Below, piece after piece: positions 14,836-23,171 of a DNA stretch of 43,935 bases. A model generated the notes under the pieces. It searched no databases. It was not told the DNA's origin and saw only the letters and a program-made list of their open reading frames with translations. A program made the translations under genes and the position numbers. Within the stretch, counting starts at the first letter, position 1. Each line of letters begins with the position of its first letter. The DNA comes from JAFGJQ01 sp964586145 (lineage in GTDB: Bacteria; Planctomycetota; Phycisphaerae; UBA1845): contig CAZPHH010000038.1 of the NCBI GenBank assembly GCA_964586145.1, positions 1 to 43,935 of the forward strand, in the 5' to 3' direction.

Positions 14836-17106
14836 ATGCCCACTGAAGACTTTACGGAACGGATTCTGCGGATCTTGTCGCGGGAGGACTATCGACCGCA
14901 GCGGCTTCGGGCCCTGGCCCGGGCCATGGGCATCGCGGAAGACCAGTACGGCAGCTTCCGCGATACGGTCAAGGCGCTGGCCAAGGCGGGCCGCGTGGTG
15001 CTGGGCAGCCGCACTATGCTCATGCCGCCGGAGCCGTCCGGCACCATCGTCGGCCGATACCGGGCGAATGCGAGAGGGTTCGGGTTCGTGGTGCCGGAGC
15101 TCCCCACCGCCCACGGTGATCTGTATGTGCCCCCCGGCGAGAGTCGCGAGGCCATGACCGGTGACACGGTGCGGGCCCGCGTGCTCCGCAAGGGCAAGCG
15201 GGGCGGCCGGATGCTGCACGAAGGGCGCATCCTGGAGATCATCCAGCGCGGGCAGAGCCGGTTCGTCGGGGAGTTGCTCAACGAGTTCGGGCGGTGGTTC
15301 GTCCGGCCGGACGGCGCCACGTTTCACGGGTTGATCTTCGTGGACGATCCCGGCGCCAAGAACGCCCGGGCGGGTGACCAGGTTGTGGTGGAAATCGTGC
15401 AGTTTCCTCGACGGGGCACCGACGCCCGCGGCGTGCTGGTGCAGGTGCTGGGTGTGCGCGGCGACGCCGAGGTTGATCTCAAGAGCATTCTCTGGCAGTA
15501 CGGCTACCCGGACGACTTTCCGGAAGACGTGTTGAGCGAGGCACGCCGCGTGGTGGCCGCGTACGACCCGCAGGCCGGCCCGTCCCGGCGAGAGGACCTG
15601 CGCGGCCAGACGGTCGTCACGATTGATCCGGACGACGCCCGGGATTTTGACGATGCGATTTCGCTGAAGCGTCGCAAGGGCGGTCTGGTGGAGCTGGGCG
15701 TCCACATCGCCGACGTTTCCCATTTTGTGGTCGAGGGCGGGCCGCTGGATCGCGAAGCGCTGGAGCGGTCGAACAGCGTGTACTTTCCCGGCTTCGTGAT
15801 TCCCATGCTGCCGGAGGTGCTGTCCAACGGCGTGTGCAGCCTGCAGGAAGCCCAGCCGCGGCTGACCAAGAGCGCGTTCATCACGTACGACCGTGACGGC
15901 AACGTCCGCGGGGCCCGGTTCGCCAACACGCTGATCGAGTCGGCAAAACGGCTGACGTACGGCCAGGCAACGGCCATTCTGGACGGGCAGACGGATGGAT
16001 TCGCGCCGGCGGTCGTGGAGTTGCTGCGCGATATGGACCGGCTGGCTCGTGCGATCCGCGAGCGGCGCCTTCGCGAAGGGATGCTTGTGCTCGAACTGCC
16101 GGAGGTGGACCTGGTCTATGACGATGACGGCCACGTGACGGGGGCGAAGCCGGCCGACACCTCGTTTTCCCACACCATCATCGAGATGTTCATGGTGGAG
16201 GCGAACGAGGCGGTGGCCCGGCTGCTGGTGGACCAGCAGGTGCCGCACCTGCGGCGCGTGCATCCGGAGCCCGACCCGGCCACGGCGGAAAGCCTTCAGA
16301 AATTCCTCAAGGCGGTGGGGCTGCCGGTGCCTGCGTCGTTTACCCGGGAGGCCATCCAGTCCTTGCTGGCGTTCGTCAAGGGCCGACCGGAGAGCTTTGC
16401 GGTGAACCTGGCCATTCTGCGTTCGATGCAGGAGGCGGTGTACTCGCCGGAGCTGGTGGGTCACTACGCGCTGGCCAGCAAACACTATGCGCATTTCACC
16501 TCGCCCATCCGGCGGTATCCGGACCTGACGATTCATCGGCTTCTGGATGCGTACGTGGCCGGCCAGTTCAAGAGCAAGACGGGCCGGCACGACGTGCCTT
16601 CGTACAGTGATCTGGAGGAGATCGGCACGCAGTGCAGCACGAACGAGCGTCGCGCGGAGGATGCGGAGCGCGAGTACAAGCTGGTCAAGATTCTGCAATT
16701 GCTCGAGAAGCACCTGGGTGACGAATACGACGGCGTCGTGACCGGCGTGACGAACTTCGGCGTGTTCGTCCAGCTTCGCGAGTTGCTCATTGACGGCCTG
16801 CTGCGGTTCGACCAGTTGCCCGACGACTGGTGGAACGTGGACGCGCAGCGCGGGTGCGTGGTGGGGGAGACCTCGGGGTTGCGGATCACGATCGGCCAGC
16901 TCGTGCGCGTGCAGATCGCCCGGGTGGACGTGGCCGCCCGGCAGTTGGACCTGGCGGTGCGCGACGCGGCGGCCCTGGGCAAGCCGCGGGCCCGGGCCTC
17001 GTCGGCGCCAAAGCCCGGCCGCAAGCCGCCGCGGCGCCCGGTGGTTCAGCGCAAGGGCAAGAAGCGAAGCAAGAGCACGGGTGGTGCACGCAAGCGCCGA
17101 CGCTGA
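14836..17106 (+). CDS. rnr: Ribonuclease R
   Basis: 756 residues from ATG 14836; an open extension upstream has no family similarity and would span the promoter. N-terminal winged-helix (YRPQRLRALARAMGI), cold-shock-like OB domains (GTIVGRYRANARGFGFV; GDTVRARVLRKGK), then the RNB catalytic domain with the Mg-binding cluster Asp264/Asp270/Asp272/Asp273 (DPDDARDFDDAISL). It continues with YFPGFVIPMLP and HFTSPIRRYPDL. An S1 domain starts near 628 (GVVTGVTNFGVFVQL), followed by a ~50-residue Lys/Arg tail. A 3'-5' exoribonuclease for structured RNA turnover; length is normal for the family. Confidence 0.95.
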   Translation: MPTEDFTERILRILSREDYRPQRLRALARAMGIAEDQYGSFRDTVKALAKAGRVVLGSRTMLMPPEPSGTIVGRYRANARGFGFVVPELPTAHGDLYVPPGESREAMTGDTVRARVLRKGKRGGRMLHEGRILEIIQRGQSRFVGELLNEFGRWFVRPDGATFHGLIFVDDPGAKNARAGDQVVVEIVQFPRRGTDARGVLVQVLGVRGDAEVDLKSILWQYGYPDDFPEDVLSEARRVVAAYDPQAGPSRREDLRGQTVVTIDPDDARDFDDAISLKRRKGGLVELGVHIADVSHFVVEGGPLDREALERSNSVYFPGFVIPMLPEVLSNGVCSLQEAQPRLTKSAFITYDRDGNVRGARFANTLIESAKRLTYGQATAILDGQTDGFAPAVVELLRDMDRLARAIRERRLREGMLVLELPEVDLVYDDDGHVTGAKPADTSFSHTIIEMFMVEANEAVARLLVDQQVPHLRRVHPEPDPATAESLQKFLKAVGLPVPASFTREAIQSLLAFVKGRPESFAVNLAILRSMQEAVYSPELVGHYALASKHYAHFTSPIRRYPDLTIHRLLDAYVAGQFKSKTGRHDVPSYSDLEEIGTQCSTNERRAEDAEREYKLVKILQLLEKHLGDEYDGVVTGVTNFGVFVQLRELLIDGLLRFDQLPDDWWNVDAQRGCVVGETSGLRITIGQLVRVQIARVDVAARQLDLAVRDAAALGKPRARASSAPKPGRKPPRRPVVQRKGKKRSKSTGGARKRRR

Positions 17107-17297
17107 ACGGGTCATGCCCTGGTGTGAGGCGTGGCGGGGGACCGGACTACCGGTCGGGCAGGTACTTCTGGGCGTCTGACAGGGTCCTCGTGGATGAAGT
17201 GTCCAGGACGCGTATTGAGGAAGTCACGCCGTACCTGGTGGAGAAGTAGCTGCCGGGTGCTTGTTTGTCCGGCGACGCTTGACGCGAGTTTCGTGCC

Positions 17298-17588
17298 ATG
17301 ACTTGTGAGCACCTCCAGGCGGTCGAACAGGCAATTCTGGGACATGGGATGCGCGAGACCTTCCGCGGGTCTGCCTGGTCGCAGAACTGCCGGGAGTGGG
17401 TGTACTTTGACTGCTATCTCGATCTCGAGGCCGTGCGGGGTCGGTTCAAGCTTGCGGAGTGCGTTCGCGATCACTCCCACCGCGGCACACACGACGGGCA
17501 GGAAAGAGGGCTGGTGTGCCAACAGTGCCAGGATGCGATCATGGGTCGCTACGAGGCCGGCGCAGGAGTGCCGGTCTTTCGCGGTTGA
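17298..17588 (+). CDS. Small Cys/His-rich conserved protein, function unknown
   Basis: 96 residues. Not assignable to a named family. It has a coherent, non-repetitive composition: NCREWVYFDCYLDLEAVR, LAECVRDHSHRGTHDGQERGLVCQQC, GRYEAGAGVPVFR. Cys31, Cys39, Cys55, Cys74 and Cys77 plus His59/His61/His65 could form a metal site, the CxxC being the clearest. No signal peptide or membrane helix. No clear Shine-Dalgarno ahead of the ATG. I believe similar proteins occur in other planctomycetes from memory only. It stands alone between rnr and the tRNA-Asp island. Confidence 0.6.
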   Translation: MTCEHLQAVEQAILGHGMRETFRGSAWSQNCREWVYFDCYLDLEAVRGRFKLAECVRDHSHRGTHDGQERGLVCQQCQDAIMGRYEAGAGVPVFRG

Positions 17589-17841
17589 GCTCACCCGGGG
17601 CGCCCCGCCAGACGCGGAACCAGGGCATCTGCTCGAAGCGGGGAATGACTCCGGAGGCTCCCCACGAACGCCGGCCGCTGAACTCAGGTTTCGGAAGACA
17701 GGCGCCGTGTCTGATCACTTTGTTCACATCATTCCCGCCGAGCCTGGCGTCGCGCCTGACGAGCGGAGGCGGCAGGCGGTTCCGTACGCGCCCGGGAGCA
17801 ACGCGGACGAGGCCGAGGAAATACAGGCCGACGGGACCTTT

Positions 17842-18037
17842 GGGCGTGCAGCAAATGCGGACCAAACAGCACGCAGTTCATAGCGCTCCGGTGACAGACG
17901 ACGCACAACCCGGAGGAGCGGCCCTGAAGAAGTCCACGCTCATAACCCCTTGGCAAACGGGCAAATAGAAACGGCCATGCACAAGGATGCACAGCCGCTC
18001 ATATCCGAGCCAGAAGGGATTCGAACCCTCAACCACC
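17842..18037. repeat. Diverged direct repeat, left copy (tRNA-Asp flank)
   Basis: Matches 19924-20109 at an offset of 2072-2082 bp. Two blocks are identical: 36 bp at 17962-17997 (= 20034-20069) and 25 bp at 18013-18037 (= 20085-20109). Weaker similarity reaches left to a GGGCGnGCAGC motif at 17842. It resembles an attachment-site duplication. Confidence 0.7.
17962..17997 (-). terminator. Copy of the tRNA-Asp terminator
   Basis: Base-identical over 36 bp to the intrinsic terminator at 20034-20069, including the stem CGGCTGTGCA/TGCATGGCCG and the TTTCTATTT tail, but here it follows only a tRNA fragment. Confidence 0.55.
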
Positions 18038-18045
18038 AGATCGAC
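18006..18045 (-). pseudogene. tRNA-Asp 3'-half remnant
   Basis: Corresponds to the discriminator, acceptor 3' strand, T-arm (GGGTTCGAATCCC), variable loop and anticodon 3' side of the intact tRNA-Asp at 20078-20151. Identity is lost beyond the GTCGATC anticodon-loop segment and no D-arm or 5' acceptor strand follows, so it cannot fold as a tRNA. Confidence 0.75.
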
Positions 18046-18093
18046 CATCCGGCCGGAACCGCGGCTGGCGATAACGCCAAGGCCGATTTGGGG

Positions 18094-18213
18094 GAGGCAC
18101 GCAGCAAATGCGCAGTAAACAGCCCCGAGCTGTCCCGCGTGATTGCGGCGTGGCCGAGTCTGCCGGAACCGATCCGGCGGGCCATCACGGCGATGCTGGA
18201 CGCGGTAGAATAA
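18094..18213 (+). pseudogene. Relic 3' coding end, possibly of an integrase
   Basis: The frame ending at the TAA of 18211-18213 reads EARSKCAVNSPELSRVIAAW followed by PSLPEPIRRAITAMLDAVE. This is a plausible amphipathic C-terminal tail; I associate the AWPxLPExIRxAI pattern with tails of planctomycete tyrosine recombinases, from memory and unverified. No upstream coding part in the same frame is convincing because it runs into the tRNA remnant. Confidence 0.35.
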
Positions 18214-18448
18214 AAAGACACCGGGCAGGGCGGGTCGCTCCCGCCCGCACGGCCGCGCGGATGTTCGACCGATAGGGCACTGCGGGATCCACGATTGGCG
18301 ACGGCTGCGTAGGCGGAAGGCGGCGGAACCGAATTGACCGCTCAGGGGTAGGCGCGAGGGGGAGCGACGCGGTATTATTGGGTAGCGCTGTCTTTGAGGG
18401 AGAGAGCATTCCCGGCGGCACACGTCCAGACGATGGAGGGAGGAGAAG

Positions 18449-19516
18449 ATGTGTCGTTTGAGAACCCGAGTATCGACTTGCGTGCTGGTCGCGCTCTGCG
18501 CGAGTCCAGCATGGGCCACTGTGGTGATCGAAACCGTGCACGTCGGCAATCCGGGCAACGTCGGTGAACTTTCTGGCGGGGGCGAACAGGCGCGCATCTG
18601 CGGAGCGGTTGCCTACACATACAACATCGCCAAGTACGAGGTAACGGCAGGGCAGTACTGCGAGTTTCTAAACGCCGTGGCGGCGACGGACACGTACGGG
18701 CTGTACGACTCAAGCATGTGGTCGAATAGCTATTATGGTTGTAAGATCCAGCGCACTGGCGCCTCGGGCAGCTACAAGTACAGCGTAGCGGCGGACTGGG
18801 CCAACCGCCCGGTCAACTACATTTCGTGGGGCGACGCGGCCCGGTTTGCCAACTGGCTGCACAACGGCCAGCCCACGGGCGTGCAGGACCTGACCACCAC
18901 GGAGGACGGCTCCTACTTCCTGAACGGCGCGACAACCAATGCGGCGCTGATGGCCGTCGGACGTAAGTGGGCGGACGCCACGTGGGTGATCCCGACGGAG
19001 GACGAATGGTACAAGGCAGCGTACCACAAGAACGACGGCGTAACCGGCAACTACTGGAATTATCCCACCAGCAGTGACAGTCCGCCGGGCTACGTCAAAG
19101 ACAGCGGCAACCTGAGCGGGACGGGTACGCCCTTCGTAGAGGGTGGCACTGATCCGGGCAACTACGCGACGTATAACGGGGACGGCGGCACGGAAGGGAT
19201 CGGCAGCCCTTACTACCGAACGGTGGTCGGGGAATGGGAGAACTCGGCCAGTCCGTACGGAACGTTCGACCAGGGTGGGAATGTCCGGGAGTGGAATGAA
19301 GCAGTGGTTTACGGGGTGTATCGCGGCGTGCGGGGCGGGTCGTTCCGCTACTACGGCTACCTCCTGCACGCCTCGCACCGCGACTACGTCTACGACCCGC
19401 CGTACGAGGGCAGCGGCTTCGGGTTTCGTGTCGCCTTGGTCCCTGAGCCCGCTGCGATCCTGATGCTAACTCTGGCCGGCGTGGGAGTGCTGCGAAGGAA
19501 GCGTTCCAGCGGGTGA
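18449..19516 (+). CDS. FGE-sulfatase-domain (SUMF1-like) protein with PEP-CTERM anchor
   Basis: 355 residues. Signal peptide (to ~AWA23); FGE/SUMF1-like domain ~45-325 with YEVTAGQYCEFLNAV, PVNYISWGDAARFANWL, WVIPTEDEWYKAAYHK, GGNVREWNE, YRGVRGGSF and GFRVAL. The C-terminus is VPEPAAILMLTLAGVGVL plus RRKR, a textbook PEP-CTERM signal for exosortase sorting. The catalytic CxxxxC region of true formylglycine-generating enzymes reads LLHASHRDY here with no Cys, so sulfatase activation is not expected; a surface or ligand-binding role is likely. GGGAGGAG precedes the ATG. It lies inside the tRNA-Asp repeat-bounded segment and is followed by a strong terminator. Confidence 0.85.
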   Translation: MCRLRTRVSTCVLVALCASPAWATVVIETVHVGNPGNVGELSGGGEQARICGAVAYTYNIAKYEVTAGQYCEFLNAVAATDTYGLYDSSMWSNSYYGCKIQRTGASGSYKYSVAADWANRPVNYISWGDAARFANWLHNGQPTGVQDLTTTEDGSYFLNGATTNAALMAVGRKWADATWVIPTEDEWYKAAYHKNDGVTGNYWNYPTSSDSPPGYVKDSGNLSGTGTPFVEGGTDPGNYATYNGDGGTEGIGSPYYRTVVGEWENSASPYGTFDQGGNVREWNEAVVYGVYRGVRGGSFRYYGYLLHASHRDYVYDPPYEGSGFGFRVALVPEPAAILMLTLAGVGVLRRKRSSG

Positions 19517-19543
19517 CGAGGGCACGCCGCTACGAACCATCAT

Positions 19544-19576
19544 GCGTGACGTTGGGACCCAGCGTCACGCTTTTTT
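19544..19576 (+). terminator. Intrinsic terminator after the FGE-like gene
   Basis: GCGTGACG and CGTCACGC form an 8-bp stem, extended inward by TGGG/CCCA, followed by TTTTTT (19571-19576). Confidence 0.8.
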
Positions 19577-19640
19577 CTGCTCGACGGGTCCCAGTTTCCT
19601 GATACGATGGATATCAGAGGCGCGATAACTGGAGGTGCCC

Positions 19641-19853
19641 ATGAAGACCGACTTGGCAAAAGAGCTGCGGAAAGCCGCGACCCGGAGCGGCCTGTCGATG
19701 CTTCAGATCGCCAAGCGGACTAAGATGCCGTATGCGTCGATCCACAATTTCATCGCCTGCGGCCGTGATATGACGCTGCGCAACGCGAGCAAACTGTGCG
19801 ATCTGTTTGCCCTGGAGTTGCGGGCGTCGAGGCGGCAGAAGGGAGGGCGGTAA
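19641..19853 (+). CDS. Small XRE-type helix-turn-helix regulator
   Basis: 70 residues, ATG 19641 just after GGAGGT (a GTG at 19635 would overlap that site). Almost the whole protein is one XRE-like DNA-binding domain: LAKELRKAATRSGLSMLQIAKRT, MPYASIHNFIACGRDMTL, NASKLCDLFALEL. Such short Cro/XRE proteins commonly sit beside integrases in planctomycete islands (from memory). Here only relic sequence follows, up to the tRNA-Asp. Binding site and targets unknown. Confidence 0.75.
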   Translation: MKTDLAKELRKAATRSGLSMLQIAKRTKMPYASIHNFIACGRDMTLRNASKLCDLFALELRASRRQKGGR

Positions 19854-19923
19854 CATTGCGAGCGTATTCAAACGCGGCGACCGATGGATCGCCCAATACT
19901 AAGGACGAGCGGAGGGCACCTAC

Positions 19924-20151
<228 letters not shown>

Positions 20152-20195
20152 TTGTATTCGGCGCCCCGAGGGGCGCTGAGCCTTCTTGCACTCTG

Positions 20196-20223
20196 ATAAT
20201 ACATGGCCGGCCTGCGTTGTCAA
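20196..20223 (-). promoter_or_regulatory. Consensus promoter of tRNA-Asp
   Basis: Minus strand TTGACA (20218-20223), 16-nt spacer, TATTAT (20196-20201), about 45 nt ahead of the mature 5' end. The leader carries a perfect GCGCCCC-GA-GGGGCGC hairpin (20161-20176). Confidence 0.7.
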
Positions 20224-20264
20224 GACGGTCCCGCCGGTGCACGAACCCATTGCCCGGACGTGGG

Positions 20265-20292
20265 TTGCGGCACTCCCGGCATCCACTATCAT
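20265..20292 (+). promoter_or_regulatory. Candidate promoter of the DD-peptidase gene
   Basis: TTGCGG (20265-20270), 16-nt spacer, TATCAT (20287-20292), 31 nt ahead of the ATG at 20324. It lies back-to-back with the tRNA-Asp promoter. Confidence 0.4.
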
Positions 20293-20323
20293 GACCCGGC
20301 CAACGTCACGGAGGGACCACACA

Positions 20324-21808
20324 ATGCAGCCGAGGCTGATGAATAGATCCCGCAACTTCATTCTGTGCAGCGCGTTGCTGGGTTTGCTCGCAGGGCAGGC
20401 CGGCGGGGCCACCCTGGAGGAGCAGCTTCAGGCCGTTTTGGGACCCAAGCCGGAGCCCGGCGCCGTCTGCGGGGCCGTGGTCGTGGACCTGCAGACCGGC
20501 AAGGTGCTTCTTGACATCCACGGTGACGAGACCCTCATCCCAGCCAGCAACGCCAAGGTATTCTCGCTGGCTGCCGCGATTGACGTTCTGGGGCCGGGGT
20601 TTGAGTTCCGCACCGTGGTGGCGACCCGGGGGGACGACCTGATCGTGGTGGGCGACGGAGACCCGAGCCTCGCGGACCCGGAGGGAGCCGGAAAGCCCAG
20701 CGACCCGGTGGCGGCCCTGTTTGACGGATGGGCGGCCCGGCTGCGCGAGAAGGGTCTGGAGGTCCTCGCGGGTGATCTGGTGATCGACGAGTCGATCTTT
20801 GAACCCGCCCGCGACCACCCGCAGTGGCCCAGCGAGGATATCGGACGCGCGTATGCCGCGCCGCCGGGCGCGCTGAATCTCTACGAGAACTCCGTGCTGT
20901 TCACCATCAAGCCGGCGGCCAAGGCCGGCGACCCGGTGCAGTGGAGCGTTTACCCGCCCAACGGGCTGGTGGAGGTCCGGAACCGGGGCAAGAGCGCCGC
21001 CAAGGGGAAGAACGCCCCCGTGCTGTACCGGCCCCGCCCCACGTTCGAGTACCAGTTGAGCGGCACGTGCACGGCCGAGACGAAATCCTCTCTGGCCGTT
21101 CCGGACCCGGGCATGTTCTTTGCCGACGTGTTGCGGACGCATCTGGCCAATCGCGGGATCCGCATCGAAGGAAAGATCCGGCGTGAGCGCGTGCGCGACG
21201 AGCAGGGCCGGTTGCCGCCCGACTGCGCGGTGGTGCTGGTGCATACCACGCCGCTGACGCACGTCGCGGCGCGCGTGGGCAAGGACAGTCAGAATCTCTT
21301 CGCGGAGGCCCTGCTGAAGCGGACCGGCTACGCGTTTGCCCGCGCGGCGGGCGAGGCGAACCCCCGGGGAAGCTGGGCGACCGGGCGGGCGGCGGTGGAG
21401 GATTTCCTCAAGCGGGCCGGCGTGGAAGAGGGCCACGTTGTTCCTGCCGACGCCTCCGGGCTGAGCCGCGCGAATCGGTCGTCGGCCCGGGCGATGGTGC
21501 GGGTGCTGGTTCACATGCACAAGCATCCGGGCTGGCCGCTCTTTGCCCGAAGCCTGGCGGTGGCCGGTCGCGACGGAACGCTGAAGCGGCGGATGAAGGA
21601 TGTGCCGGGGTTGGTGTGCGCCAAGACGGGTTACATCGGCGGCGTGCGCACGCTGAGCGGCTACGTGGAGACGCCGGACCGCCGGATGTACGCCTTCGCC
21701 GTGCTGTTCAACGGCTTCAAGAAGGCCAGTCGACCTTTCACGAAGATGCAGGACCAGTTCTGCGAGGTTCTGGCCAAGTCGAAGCCCGACGCCGTGGGGA
21801 CGCCGTAA
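20324..21808 (+). CDS. dacB: D-alanyl-D-alanine carboxypeptidase/endopeptidase (PBP4, class C)
   Basis: 494 residues from ATG 20324 with GGAGG 9 nt upstream. Signal peptide ends near AGGA29. Penicillin-binding motifs in order: Ser75-x-x-Lys78 (PASNAK), Ser322-Gln-Asn324 (DSQN), Lys434-Thr-Gly (CAKTGYIGG). The long insert between the first two motifs and GLSRANRSSARAMV before the last are typical of S13 PBP4 enzymes. It hydrolyses D-Ala-D-Ala or peptide cross-links in the periplasm, implying a peptidoglycan wall in this organism. Promoter and position suggest a single-gene unit. Confidence 0.93.
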   Translation: MQPRLMNRSRNFILCSALLGLLAGQAGGATLEEQLQAVLGPKPEPGAVCGAVVVDLQTGKVLLDIHGDETLIPASNAKVFSLAAAIDVLGPGFEFRTVVATRGDDLIVVGDGDPSLADPEGAGKPSDPVAALFDGWAARLREKGLEVLAGDLVIDESIFEPARDHPQWPSEDIGRAYAAPPGALNLYENSVLFTIKPAAKAGDPVQWSVYPPNGLVEVRNRGKSAAKGKNAPVLYRPRPTFEYQLSGTCTAETKSSLAVPDPGMFFADVLRTHLANRGIRIEGKIRRERVRDEQGRLPPDCAVVLVHTTPLTHVAARVGKDSQNLFAEALLKRTGYAFARAAGEANPRGSWATGRAAVEDFLKRAGVEEGHVVPADASGLSRANRSSARAMVRVLVHMHKHPGWPLFARSLAVAGRDGTLKRRMKDVPGLVCAKTGYIGGVRTLSGYVETPDRRMYAFAVLFNGFKKASRPFTKMQDQFCEVLAKSKPDAVGTP

Positions 21809-22383
21809 CGGCGCCTGGCGGCCGGACCGGTGCGATCGAGCGAGCGCCGGCCAGGCGGATGGCATGCTGCAAGAGTGTCATGGCATGTCTCCCGGATGGG
21901 GTCGTGGTGCTTGGAGTGCGGCATCCGGCCGGCTGCGCTGCCTGGCCAGACCCTTGTGTCGCGTGGGGATGGCGGCCACGGCGGGTGTCGGCGCCCCTTG
22001 ACGGAGGCGTGTCTTCACGATCGCGGCCGTGGAGCGGGTGGACCGCAGGGCGCGAGAGGTGTGGACGCCGGCTTTGGGTGGTGGGGTGATGGCGACACGA
22101 GATGCGGTGGAGCGGTGGTTCGCGCGGGGGCTGCGGCCAATTTTGTGGCCGGACTGAAGTTCAGGCACACGTCCAACGAGTTGTGTTACCGTTTCTGTAG
22201 AATTTGTTCGGGTCCGGCCATCGTTGTGGCTCGTTTGGCCGTGGGTGGCAGGTCGGTTTGGGGGGGGCGGAGCAGGGCGCGTCGCGTTGCTCCGCGCGGG
22301 CGGGGGCGGTATGATGGTTCGGACGGTTGTTACGCGTCATCGGTGACTTTTTGGAGCGGGCGGGTCGGAAGGAGCAGGCGGCC
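21809..22383. other. 575-bp intergenic region
   Basis: No convincing gene. Just after the DD-peptidase stop, CGCCTGG and CCAGGCG arms (about 21815-21857) can pair but no T-tract follows. A run of eight G occurs near 22260. The 3' end carries the promoter at 22287-22315. Confidence 0.4.
22287..22315 (+). promoter_or_regulatory. Promoter of the coiled-coil/PilT gene pair
   Basis: TTGCTC (22287-22292), 17-nt spacer, TATGAT (22310-22315), about 70 nt before the ATG at 22384. Confidence 0.5.
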
Positions 22384-23121
22384 ATGCAGCGGGCATCTTT
22401 CTGGACACGGGTGGGGCATTGGATCCGGCCACCGGCCGGGGGGCCGGCGTATCCGCCGGGCGACGGACCGGCCGACTCGGCCGACGCGGACCTCGCGGAG
22501 TCGGTGGATGCGGAGCCCGCCGGCCGGCCGGCTCCGACCCTGGTCCGGCGTCGCGGTCGGGAAGACGCGTTGGCCCGGCTGGAGGACGGGTTCGAGAAAG
22601 TCGTGAACCTGTGCGACTCGCTGAACGTGCATTTCACGCTGCAGGAGGAGCGTTCGGCCCAGATTGCAGATTCGCTGGGGCGGGTGGCGGCGGACATGTC
22701 GAGCCTGGCCCGGGCGGTGGGGGGCCAGAGCGAGACGTTGCAGGCCATTGTCGGGCATCTGGAGTCGGGCAACGACCGGGCGGTGCGGCTGGAGGAGCTG
22801 TGCAGCCATTTCGCGAAGCTGACGGAGGCGCAGCGGCAGTCGCTGGCCGTGGTGTCGCAACAGGTGGAGAGTTCTCGCCGGACGGACGAGGAGATCGCGC
22901 AGTCTCTGCACACGTTTCAGGAGTCGATCTGCGCGCTGGGGCAGTCCTGCACGGAATCGACGGACACCCTGCGTCAGATGCGCAGCGAGGCGGCGTCGCG
23001 GGACGACCGTCTGGCCGCGACGATGGACCGCGCGAGCCGGCGGTTTCTGCTGCTGTTCGGCATTACGCTGGCGGTGGCGGTGGCCGGTGTTGCAGGGATT
23101 CTCGTCAGCGTGCTGCGCTGA
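22384..23121 (+). CDS. Coiled-coil protein with C-terminal membrane anchor, function unknown
   Basis: 245 residues, AAGGAG 10 nt before the ATG. Pro/Ala/Asp-rich N-terminus (10-55), then heptad-like helices ~65-215 (LARLEDGFEKVVNLCDSLNV, ADSLGRVAADMSSLARAV, QVESSRRTDEEIAQSL, ESTDTLRQMRSEA) resembling the signalling bundle of methyl-accepting proteins in composition but without a recognised hairpin tip. A single membrane helix follows at ~220-242 (LLLFGITLAVAVAGVAGILV). Tail-anchored, N-in orientation is likely. It is 50 bp upstream of the PilT-type ATPase gene, so it may be part of a type IV pilus or polarity system (inference). Confidence 0.7.
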   Translation: MQRASFWTRVGHWIRPPAGGPAYPPGDGPADSADADLAESVDAEPAGRPAPTLVRRRGREDALARLEDGFEKVVNLCDSLNVHFTLQEERSAQIADSLGRVAADMSSLARAVGGQSETLQAIVGHLESGNDRAVRLEELCSHFAKLTEAQRQSLAVVSQQVESSRRTDEEIAQSLHTFQESICALGQSCTESTDTLRQMRSEAASRDDRLAATMDRASRRFLLLFGITLAVAVAGVAGILVSVLR

Positions 23122-23171
23122 CGGGCGCGGGCTGAGACGGATCGGAGACGGGACCGTCGGCACGAGGTGAA

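Larger units (their letters stand above)
17589..18448. other. Gene-poor island edge made of duplicated tRNA-Asp flank and relic coding ends
   Basis: 860 bp without a convincing intact gene. It contains the diverged copy of the tRNA-Asp downstream region (17842-18045), a relic coding 3' end (18094-18213), a third short match to the repeat (18097-18120) and the leader of the FGE-like gene, where TATTAT (18373-18378) is a possible -10. The part 17589-17841 shows nothing recognisable. Confidence 0.5.

Noticed and set aside
10943..17115. Long minus-strand frames opposite the ABC importer (10943-13531) and RNase R (14830-17115)
   Set aside because: Mirror images of strongly biased plus-strand genes; they encode His/Arg/Gln-rich sequence with no family resemblance.
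17187..17249. Short frame ending SRTRIEEVTPYLVEK just after rnr
   Set aside because: It reads like a genuine protein end, but nothing coherent precedes it in frame. It could be a relic; too short to annotate.
18449..19516. Active formylglycine-generating enzyme
   Set aside because: The catalytic cysteines are absent from the expected region, and no sulfatase gene is nearby.
21811..21860. Inverted repeat just after the DD-peptidase gene as a terminator
   Set aside because: The arms can pair but are 20+ nt apart and no T-tract follows.
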